Of a stretch of DNA of 38,219 nt, positions 30,473 through 36,883 are shown piece after piece. The stretch spans positions 1-38,219 of the IMG/VR virus record IMGVR_UViG_3300045977_000256. One strand, 5' to 3'. The notes beneath the pieces are model-generated. The model was given only the letters and a program-made list of their open reading frames with translations, made no database searches and was not told the origin of the DNA. Origin of the DNA: a virus. How positions within the stretch are numbered: position 1 is the stretch's first letter; each line of letters begins with the position of its first letter. The translations under genes were made by a program, and so were the position numbers.

Positions 30473-31002
30473 ATGAAGACGCGATGGAGCAGAGATGAGG
30501 CCTTGCCTGTTGCGGCGGAACTCTGCCGGCGGCTCAAACCCGTGACGGAGCGGCTCATCGTAGCCGGTTCGCTGCGGCGCCGCAGGGCCGCCGTCGGGGA
30601 TGTGGAGATCCTCTACATCCCGCGGACCGAGGACCGGCCCGCCGATCTGTTCCGGACCCAAACCTTCAGCCTGGCCGACGAGGAGATCAACGCCATGCTC
30701 GCGGAGGGGATCATCGAGAAGCGGGAGAGCGCAACAAGCTCGCGCGACACCGATGCGGGATCCCGGTCGACCTCTTCGCCACAACGGCCGGCGCCTGGTT
30801 TAACTACCTCGTTTGCCGTACCGGCCCCGCGGATACCAATGTCCGGATCGCGGCCGCGGCGAAGGCGCGCGGCTTCCGGTGGAACCCATACGGCGAAGGC
30901 TTCACCAGGCTTGGTGACGGCTCAACAGTTCAGGTGGGTTCCGAGGAAGAGGTCTTCAGATTCGTCGGGCTCCGCTACGCCGAGCCCTGGCTGAGGAGAT
31001 AG
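30473..31002 (+). pseudogene. Frameshifted Pol X-type nucleotidyltransferase
   Basis: The first 85 codons read LCRRLKPVTERLIVAGSLR followed by VGDVEILYIPR, the nucleotidyltransferase start of phage Pol X-like proteins, with two acidic residues in GDVEI. From about 30730 homology continues in the -1 frame as RNKLARHRCGIPVDLFATTA, NYLVCRTGPADTNVRI and ends at TAG 31000-31002. The original frame runs on to 30994 through low-complexity sequence. A lost base near 30725-30732 explains this best; no slippery heptamer is present. It may be a real mutation or an assembly error. Confidence 0.7.
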
Positions 31003-31005
31003 CAG

Positions 31006-31254
31006 ATGAGCTTTCACTTCGATCCCCCGTCTGAATCAAAGCCGCGGAACCCGAAGGTCCTGACTGATCTGTGTCCCATGCCTTTCGGCAAGCATCAGGG
31101 CCGGCGCATGCAAGACGTGCCGGCCTCCTACCTCTTCTGGCTCTGGACCGAGTGCGGATTCGAGCGGGACCGGACATCTCCCGTCGCAGCCTACATCAGG
31201 ACAAACCTGGACCTTCTGATCGCCGAATACCCTGATGGCATATGGGAAGAGTGA
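31006..31254 (+). CDS. DUF3820-like small protein
   Basis: An 82-residue protein with the family core: CPMPFGKHQGRRMQDVPASY, then LFWLWTECGF. DUF3820 members are small phage and bacterial proteins, some encoded near exonucleases, without a proven biochemical role. It starts 3 bp after the frameshifted nucleotidyltransferase stop and ends the first early gene run. Confidence 0.75.
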   Translation: MSFHFDPPSESKPRNPKVLTDLCPMPFGKHQGRRMQDVPASYLFWLWTECGFERDRTSPVAAYIRTNLDLLIAEYPDGIWEE

Positions 31255-31303
31255 TTTTGTGTGAATCAAAAAAAATTCGCCACTCGCGTGCACGTCGGTG
31301 CCC

Positions 31304-31327
31304 ATCATTGCATATCATTGCATATCA
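31304..31327. repeat. 10-bp direct repeat in an intergenic gap
   Basis: ATCATTGCAT is repeated in tandem (31304-31313 and 31314-31323), followed by ATCA. It lies in the 155-bp gap before the PD-(D/E)XK gene, together with an A-run at 31268-31275, and may be a regulator site or promoter region. Confidence 0.4.
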
Positions 31328-31409
31328 AGTGTCCATCCTCGCCGCTTCATTCGGAACTCCACATGTTAGGGTGCCTTGACGAGATCAATTGTTCCAACAG
31401 GGTTTCTTT

Positions 31410-31919
31410 ATGCCGAACCTGCTAACAGCTTCTCCTACGGAATACAGTCGATTCGTATTCAGATCCAAAACCGAGGCCATTTTTGCGAGGGGCTTGGATT
31501 TATTAGAGTGTTCTTGGGAGTATGAACCCGCGATTCCTGGCCTGAATGAGGCTGCGCAATGGAGTAATGACGTGTGGCGTCCAGATTTTTGGTTCGCCAT
31601 CCCCAATGCAATCAGGCTCTGTTCGGCAACACGACCGGCCAATTGCGTTTTGGCAGAGATAAAGCCGCGCCGACCTACACAGACTTATGTACACAGTAGG
31701 TTTGTTAAATACTTTCGGTCGTATCCTCTTCCTGTCGGCATTCCTACCCTCGGGGCAATCATTTTTGGACTTTGGGAAGAACGCCCTACGATCTGGGCTT
31801 GGACACATGATGGGCCAGTTGAGGGCGCCAACTCTGAGGCTATTGATCGCCTTTGCGGTGACCTTGCCTCTGTTCTTCAAGATGCAAAAGCATACCGTTT
31901 CGACCTGGAGGAAGAATAG
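31410..31919 (+). CDS. PD-(D/E)XK-type nuclease-like protein, foreign composition
   Basis: A 169-residue protein with FRSKTEAIFARGLDLL, EYEPAI, WRPDFWF and VLAEIKPRR, i.e. an E, D and ExK series typical of PD-(D/E)XK nucleases. The gene is visibly less GC-rich than its neighbours and is set off by gaps, so it may have been acquired separately. The ATG at 31410 is chosen; a TTG at 31389 would add seven residues. It may be a defence, anti-defence or repair enzyme. Confidence 0.6.
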   Translation: MPNLLTASPTEYSRFVFRSKTEAIFARGLDLLECSWEYEPAIPGLNEAAQWSNDVWRPDFWFAIPNAIRLCSATRPANCVLAEIKPRRPTQTYVHSRFVKYFRSYPLPVGIPTLGAIIFGLWEERPTIWAWTHDGPVEGANSEAIDRLCGDLASVLQDAKAYRFDLEEE

Positions 31920-31938
31920 GCAACGAAACCGCGACGAG

Positions 31939-32166
31939 ATGATCGATCCCGAACTACAACGCGGCCGAGCGACTACGCTCAAAGAGCGGATGACCTGGGG
32001 CATCTGCCCGGTCTGCAACGCTCAGCCGGGCGAATGGTGCCATGCGGCGGCCGGATTCCAGCTCGGCCGAAGAGTGGATGGCCGCCCGATGCAGGACGGC
32101 GACGGCGCTCACCTTCAGCGGCTTCGCAGAGCGCCGATGCGGGTCCAGTGCATTGCCCTACCCTGA
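31939..32166 (+). CDS. Small zinc-finger-like protein
   Basis: A 75-residue protein with GICPVCNAQPGEWCHAA (Cys-x2-Cys...Cys-His) and a later GAHLQRLRR. Similar CPxC..PGxxC proteins are common in phages and probably bind zinc and DNA. The start at 31939 is chosen, since a longer frame would run through the previous gene. Its last codons (LP and stop) lie at the start of the tandem duplication. Confidence 0.65.
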   Translation: MIDPELQRGRATTLKERMTWGICPVCNAQPGEWCHAAAGFQLGRRVDGRPMQDGDGAHLQRLRRAPMRVQCIALP

Positions 32167-32322
32167 CCCATAGAGGAAACGAAATGAATACGGACCACCC
32201 AACACCCATCTTTACGCAACAGGTAAGCAATGAATTAAACCTACCCTGACCCATAGAGGAAACGAAATGAATACGGACCACCCAACACCCATCTTTACGC
32301 AACAGGTAAGCAATGAATTAAA
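32157..32322. repeat. Perfect 83-bp tandem duplication
   Basis: 32157-32239 and 32240-32322 are identical. The unit covers the last codons of the zinc-finger gene, the Shine-Dalgarno-like AGAGGAAACGAA and the first codons of the MazG-like gene. The first copy yields a 21-residue frame, the second the true gene start. Perfect identity indicates a very recent event or an assembly artefact. Confidence 0.85.
32184..32249 (+). pseudogene. Truncated duplicate start of the MazG-like gene (21-residue leader)
   Basis: Starts MNTDHPTPIFTQQVSNEL and then ends NLP at a TGA within the second duplicate copy. It has the same ribosome-binding site as the real gene, so it is probably translated and ends 18 bp before the second ATG at 32267. 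It could lower or couple translation of the MazG-like protein. Confidence 0.5.
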
Positions 32323-32521
32323 GAGTGCCCGGGCACACCATCCAAAGCTCAACTCTTTGCATGAGGGTTATGCCGTCATCCTCGAAGAAATGGATGAACT
32401 CTGGGCCGAGATCAAAAAGAAGCGCCATGCGCGCAATGTGGCGAATATCTGGACAGAGCTTGTTCAGATCGCGGCAATGGCGCAACGGACAGCGGAAGAT
32501 TGCCTAGGCCCGCAACCATGA
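32267..32521 (+). CDS. MazG-like nucleotide pyrophosphohydrolase
   Basis: An 84-residue protein with LHEGYAVILEEMDELWAEIK followed by IWTELVQIAAMAQRTAEDC. EExxE and ExxQ-type helices match the all-alpha MazG-like family that hydrolyses NTPs or dNTPs; phage versions may lower alarmone or nucleotide levels. The start is preceded by AGAGGAAACGAA. The last helix is short compared with full MazG proteins. Confidence 0.7.
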   Translation: MNTDHPTPIFTQQVSNELKSARAHHPKLNSLHEGYAVILEEMDELWAEIKKKRHARNVANIWTELVQIAAMAQRTAEDCLGPQP

Positions 32522-32769
32522 CTGACAATCCATCTCAAGGGGCCGTCGAGCAGACGTGGCCGTTGACGAAGAGCCAAATCGAGATTCTTGACCATACGGT
32601 CCGCCGGGCGCCGGGCGGGTACTTCTGCGGCGGTGGGGCCGACATGGCAAGCCTGGTCGATGCTGGCCTTATGGTGTCAGCGGGCAGGAAATCGTTCGTC
32701 CCCGACGAGTATTTCCAAATCACCACTGCTGGACGGACGGCGCTCAAAGCAGCAATGCTCAAGAAATGA
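32518..32769 (+). CDS. Small protein of unknown function, possibly winged-helix
   Basis: An 83-residue protein. SQIEILDHTVRRAPGGYFCG, ASLVDAGLMVSAG and YFQITTAGRTALKAA resemble a short winged-helix domain (helices then a TTAGR-type turn), but no family is certain. Overlaps of 4 bp with both neighbours support translation. Confidence 0.6.
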   Translation: MTDNPSQGAVEQTWPLTKSQIEILDHTVRRAPGGYFCGGGADMASLVDAGLMVSAGRKSFVPDEYFQITTAGRTALKAAMLKK

Positions 32770-33350
32770 ACGAACCTGACAACAGTCGGAAGCGTCACCT
32801 ACGGCTTCCTCAAAGGCGCAGAACAGCGGAGCAGAAGCCTCTTTGCCGCTGGTGCGGCAAGGCCGTCCCGGCTGGCCGGCGCGAATGGTGTTCGGAGGAG
32901 TGCATCGACGATTACAAGGTCCGCTCGGGCTCTTCGGTTTGGGTCAGGGAGGTGGTATTTCGGCGTGACCGTGGCATCTGCGCCCTCTGCCAAACTGATA
33001 CGCCGAAGCTCCGAGAACGGTTGCAGACCCTTTTGAAGAGGGCACGGAGGATCGGCCGGCACGCCTCATCCGAAGGGCGGCTCAGGCGCTGGGCCGCTGG
33101 CCGCGGGTTTGATAGATGTCGCAGCTCCTGGTGGGACGCCGATCACATCCTGCCCGTCGTGCGCGGCGGTGGGGCTTGTGGGCTCGAGAACTACCGCACC
33201 CTATGCCAACCATGCCACAAGAGAGAAACGGCCCGCCTGGCCGCACTGAGGGCCACCGAACGGGCCGAGGCCAGGACCCTGGCTGATCCGCAGATGAGCC
33301 TCTGCTTAGCCGATCAGAACATCTATGACCAACCGAGCTCCAACCAGTAA
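32766..33350 (+). CDS. HNH endonuclease
   Basis: A 194-residue protein. A zinc-knuckle stretch (LCRWCGKAVPAGRREWCSEE) is followed by RDRGICALCQTD and the HNH core WWDADHILPVVRGGGACGLE, NYRTLCQPCHKRET, holding the expected histidines, asparagine and cysteines. This type is common in phage early or packaging regions and may cut DNA for recombination or packaging. Its end overlaps the next gene by 26 bp. Confidence 0.85.
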   Translation: MNEPDNSRKRHLRLPQRRRTAEQKPLCRWCGKAVPAGRREWCSEECIDDYKVRSGSSVWVREVVFRRDRGICALCQTDTPKLRERLQTLLKRARRIGRHASSEGRLRRWAAGRGFDRCRSSWWDADHILPVVRGGGACGLENYRTLCQPCHKRETARLAALRATERAEARTLADPQMSLCLADQNIYDQPSSNQ

Positions 33351-33891
33351 GGTCATCGAGGCGACAGAGTGCCCGCGCTGCGGAGCCTCGGGTCCAGATG
33401 TCGCCTTCGTGACCATTGCCTCTGTGGGAGAGAGGCCAATAACCCTCTGCGAAAAGTGCTTCCGGGCTGCAGCAAAGAGGGTCGGTCGGGCGCCGGTCAA
33501 CAAACAGGCGAATTCTGCCACCAAGAATGCCAAGCCACCCATGAGCCCAAAAGCCAAACCCAACCCCAAGCCAGCGCCGCCCAGCGTCGTAGCCCAACCG
33601 TCGCTCAAGGACCAGACCGAACAGCATCTGACCGGCCTGCTGGAGGATCACTTCTCTGATGTGTGGGATCGCGTCATCCTAAAGGCCGGTCCGGAGGCCC
33701 AGACCGGAGTGCTGACCTTCCGGGCAAAACTATGTCTGCAAGGGAGCGTCCTGCGGATCAGCCATGTGATGCTAGGGCTGAGCGTAAAGGCCGGGAGCTC
33801 CGCTGATGGCAAGTTTTCACACTCCTACGTTCTCAGCCTTCCGGAGGTTTACAGAGACTTGGAACAGGGCGAATTGTTCGAGGAAGCCTAG
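33325..33891 (+). CDS. Zinc-ribbon protein of unknown function
   Basis: A 188-residue protein. The N-terminus has CPRCGASG and LCEKCFRAA, forming a likely zinc ribbon. A basic, proline-rich linker (about 50-90) follows, then an unassigned C-terminal domain (LTGLLEDHFSDVWDRVILKA, GVLTFRAKLCLQGSV). It may bind nucleic acid. It overlaps the HNH gene. Confidence 0.65.
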   Translation: MTNRAPTSKVIEATECPRCGASGPDVAFVTIASVGERPITLCEKCFRAAAKRVGRAPVNKQANSATKNAKPPMSPKAKPNPKPAPPSVVAQPSLKDQTEQHLTGLLEDHFSDVWDRVILKAGPEAQTGVLTFRAKLCLQGSVLRISHVMLGLSVKAGSSADGKFSHSYVLSLPEVYRDLEQGELFEEA

Positions 33892-33894
33892 CCT

Positions 33895-34155
33895 ATGCCC
33901 AAGCACCACCTGTACAAGACCCAGGGAGGGACGTGGATGCTCCGCCTATCAGTTGGGGACCCGGTCCATAAGTCAGTGCGGATCAAGGCCAGCCTGGAAA
34001 CTCAATACAGCGGTGAGGCTCTGGCGCGCCGTGACTGTGTGCTCCGCGTCCTCGGCTCTATCCAGAAGGCACAACCCAGGCTCTTGATCACCGGCAGCCA
34101 GCTTTTCCGCTCTACGGACGAAGGACCCACCCATCCGCCTCGTCCGCCCGCATGA
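33895..34155 (+). CDS. Small basic protein of unknown function
   Basis: An 86-residue protein starting MPKHHLYKTQGGTWMLRLSV, probably with a short beta-rich body and a disordered proline-rich end. Not recognised. It begins 3 bp after the zinc-ribbon gene and overlaps the MuF-like gene by 4 bp, so it may be a small packaging or regulatory factor. Confidence 0.6.
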   Translation: MPKHHLYKTQGGTWMLRLSVGDPVHKSVRIKASLETQYSGEALARRDCVLRVLGSIQKAQPRLLITGSQLFRSTDEGPTHPPRPPA

Positions 34156-36137
34156 TCGTCCCTCCCCAGCCCTTCGAGGAAGCCCTGGACGCCCTCGACA
34201 AGCGGATCCCCAGAGGCGAACCCTGGGACACCAAGCGCTGGATGAAGGAAGCGCCGGAGGTTCGCCAACGCGCCTTCTTCTCTGCCCAAGTCGAAAACAC
34301 CCAATTCCTCCAACGCGCCAAAGACTTCCTCACCGACTATCTCACCAACGCGACCGAGCCGGTCTTCAATGATGACGGCTCGCCGCGGATCGATCCCCAG
34401 ACGGGTCAGCAGATGACCGTTCTGAAAGCCCAGGGCCGCGCGGACTTCGTCCGCCAGATGCGCGAGTTCATGGCCGCCGAGGGCATGATGCCGGCACGTG
34501 AGATAGACGATGAGGACATTAAAAAGATCTACTCGCGCCGCCGTCTCGAGCTCATCTTCGACACGAACGTGAGGACCAGCTACGGCTACGGCTACTGGGA
34601 GCAGGGCAACGAGCCCCATATCCTTGAGGCCTACCCTGCTGCCCGGTTCGTCCGCATCCCAGGGGCGAAGATCAAGCGCCCGCGACACGCAGCATACGAG
34701 AACGCCGTTCGGCTCAAAGCCGACACGGCTTTCTGGATCTGGCAGAACGGCGCCGACATCGGCGGCTTTGAAGTCCCCTACCCTCCCTATGGCTTCAACT
34801 CCTACATGGACCAGGAGGATGTTTCCCGATCCGAAGCAATCGGCCTCAAGCTCCTCGATCCGAACCAATCTCCGCCCTCCCCGGAATCCCAGGCGCTCAA
34901 CAAAGAGTTGAAGGCCTCGCTCGACAACCTTGACCCCGACCTCCGCGCCATCCTGTTCAAGGAACTGGGCCAGACTGATACCGGCGCATCGACGATCAAG
35001 CCGGCCGCCACCAAGAAGCCAGCCTCTGGACGGAAACCCGTAGACAAGGCTGCGCGGTTCAAGGCCGACATGGACCGTATCAACGCCGAGGCATCCAACG
35101 CCATCACCCAAGCCAACACCCAAGCGGATGACAGGCAGAGAATCCTCGATCTCGAAAAAGCCTCCACCCAATGGGAAGCTGAAACCCGCAACGCCCACAA
35201 GCGCGCCGGGCTCGCAGGCCTCGCAGCACTCCGGAAAAAACTCAACGCCGCAACCAAGGAATACCGCCCGGCACGCAAGGAAATTCGCTCACTCGAGATT
35301 CAGATCAGCAAGATCGATGAGGAAAGGAACAAGTTGCGGGAAGAATTAACGAAAGTTCCGGCAGACTCAGACCGCGCCAGCGTCATCATTGCCAAGATGA
35401 CAGAGCTTCAAAAGCAGGGCTTCGCACTCGACGACGATTTGCAGAAACGCTCAAAAGGCATCGACATTCCCGCCGTGCAAAAGGCCGTTCGCGATCTAAT
35501 CACCCTGCCCGATGCAGTTCGACGCAAAGCCGACCTAAGCTCAACCTTCTCGCACGCATTCGACTACCAAGCCGGTTCCGGTTCCGGACCCGCACGAAAG
35601 CGCGTCGCAGACATGGAGGCGAAGGGCCGCAAACACATCGAATCCCTGATTCCCGCATCGATCCTCGATGACGTAGGAGCGGCAACAGTCGCATGGGGCT
35701 ACAAGGGCCGCGCCTACGCTTCTGTTGGGTCTCGCGAATTCCAGATCTTTTCAAACTCCCCGCTTACTCACTTTCTGCATGAGTTCGTTCACCTCGTCGA
35801 ATACAACTCGCTCCGAAGGTTCGCCGCTCCGGGGCTCTCGCCCGCAACCGTCCGCCGCTCCCACAAGTTCTATGACGAACGAACTACCCGCCCGGATGGA
35901 ACGCGCGATCCGCTGAAGAAACTCGGACCTGGGTATGAACCCGATGAAGTCTGGCGCGAGGATAAGTGGATCGAAAAAGGGTGGAATAAATACGCGGGCA
36001 AGCAATACCAGGGCGATGTCTGGGAATTCAACACAGTTGGGGCCGAGCGATTCCTCAACGATCCCGCGAACTTCTTTATCGATGATCCCGAAGGCTTCTT
36101 TCACGTTCTCGACCTCCTACAACGCCGCGCGCCATGA
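34152..36137 (+). CDS. MuF-like minor head protein fused to a zinc metallopeptidase domain
   Basis: A 661-residue protein. The N-terminal region (about 1-200) has the Mu F/SPP1 gp7-type stretch SRRRLELIFDTNVRTSYGYG and later FVRIPGAKIKRPRH. Residues about 230-420 are linker and helical coiled coil. The C-terminal domain carries H543-E544-F-V-H547 (HFLHEFVHLVEY) with E625 as a candidate third ligand (WEFNTVGAE), i.e. a zincin-type metallopeptidase. MuF-effector fusions are known in phages; the enzyme may be packaged and delivered with DNA. Its position upstream of terS, not after the portal, is unusual for a Mu-like head gene. Confidence 0.75.
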   Translation: MIVPPQPFEEALDALDKRIPRGEPWDTKRWMKEAPEVRQRAFFSAQVENTQFLQRAKDFLTDYLTNATEPVFNDDGSPRIDPQTGQQMTVLKAQGRADFVRQMREFMAAEGMMPAREIDDEDIKKIYSRRRLELIFDTNVRTSYGYGYWEQGNEPHILEAYPAARFVRIPGAKIKRPRHAAYENAVRLKADTAFWIWQNGADIGGFEVPYPPYGFNSYMDQEDVSRSEAIGLKLLDPNQSPPSPESQALNKELKASLDNLDPDLRAILFKELGQTDTGASTIKPAATKKPASGRKPVDKAARFKADMDRINAEASNAITQANTQADDRQRILDLEKASTQWEAETRNAHKRAGLAGLAALRKKLNAATKEYRPARKEIRSLEIQISKIDEERNKLREELTKVPADSDRASVIIAKMTELQKQGFALDDDLQKRSKGIDIPAVQKAVRDLITLPDAVRRKADLSSTFSHAFDYQAGSGSGPARKRVADMEAKGRKHIESLIPASILDDVGAATVAWGYKGRAYASVGSREFQIFSNSPLTHFLHEFVHLVEYNSLRRFAAPGLSPATVRRSHKFYDERTTRPDGTRDPLKKLGPGYEPDEVWREDKWIEKGWNKYAGKQYQGDVWEFNTVGAERFLNDPANFFIDDPEGFFHVLDLLQRRAP

Positions 36138-36173
36138 CCTAGGGCGAAGCCCAGCACCCGCAGTCCCATAGCT

Positions 36174-36434
36174 ATGACGCATACAGGTTTCCAGCGAATC
36201 CGCATCCCGGACTTAGATGTCATCTACAACCCGGAAACTCAGACGTTCACCGGCAACGCTGAAAACGCCGAGGCTCTCGAGAAAGCCGCATCACTGCGAC
36301 ATGAGCCCGGCACCCATGAGCATCCGCAAGACTACGTGCGCGACGTCTTGCGCTACTCGGATTTCCCCTGGCAACCACTCGAACTCATGCCCCATAAATG
36401 GCCGCCACCGCTGCCCGATGGAGCGATTGATTAA
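36174..36434 (+). CDS. Small protein of unknown function
   Basis: An 86-residue protein: a beta-rich start (FQRIRIPDLDVIYNPETQTF), a helix and an acidic, proline-rich end. No family recognised. It lies between the MuF-like gene and terS. Confidence 0.55.
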   Translation: MTHTGFQRIRIPDLDVIYNPETQTFTGNAENAEALEKAASLRHEPGTHEHPQDYVRDVLRYSDFPWQPLELMPHKWPPPLPDGAID

Positions 36435-36463
36435 GGGTAACAGATTTACCCCATATAAAGGAG

Positions 36464-36883
36464 GTGGCACACAGGCCAACCAAGTCGAGCCGCCGAAGGG
36501 TCGCCGAACTGGCGGGCTTCGGACTCAGGCCCGCCCAGATCGGACTCGTTCTCTCCGACGAACAGACTCTGTGCGAGAAGACGATCCGGAACCACTACGC
36601 CGCCGAGCTGTCCACCGGCCGGGCCCGGATGGCCGAGAAGATGGCGCGCAACCTTACCCAGCTCGCCTTCTCCGAGGACCCCGGAGCCCTCACGGCCATG
36701 ATCTTCTGGCTCAAGTGTCAGGCCCAATGGAGGACGACCGATACCAAGATCAGCGTGCATGCCGAAGCCACAGCCACAGCCACAGCGGAAGGCAGGTCGC
36801 AAAAAGAAATCCGCGAGTTCGCCAAAGAGTTCGAGGCCGCGCGCCTGCGCGCCACTAAGGGCTCGGGATCTGCCATCGTATGA
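36464..36883 (+). CDS. terS: Terminase small subunit
   Basis: A 139-residue protein with an N-terminal DNA-binding domain (RRRVAELAGFGLRPAQIGLV, then LCEKTIRNHYAAELSTG), a helical middle with ARMAEKMARNLTQLA and MIFWLKCQAQWR, and a short C-terminal helix. This is the normal layout of small terminases that recognise packaging sites and regulate the large subunit. GTG 36464 is the start; AGGAGG overlaps it, so the exact start is uncertain. It precedes terL and overlaps it by 125 bp. Confidence 0.8.
   Translation: MAHRPTKSSRRRVAELAGFGLRPAQIGLVLSDEQTLCEKTIRNHYAAELSTGRARMAEKMARNLTQLAFSEDPGALTAMIFWLKCQAQWRTTDTKISVHAEATATATAEGRSQKEIREFAKEFEAARLRATKGSGSAIV

Noticed and set aside
32034-32183. Longer frame leading into the duplicated MazG start
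   Set aside because: It lies out of frame over the zinc-finger gene and only appears extended because of the duplication.
34002-35198. 398-residue minus-strand frame opposite the MuF-like gene
   Set aside because: Antisense to a coupled, motif-bearing gene and without recognisable domains.
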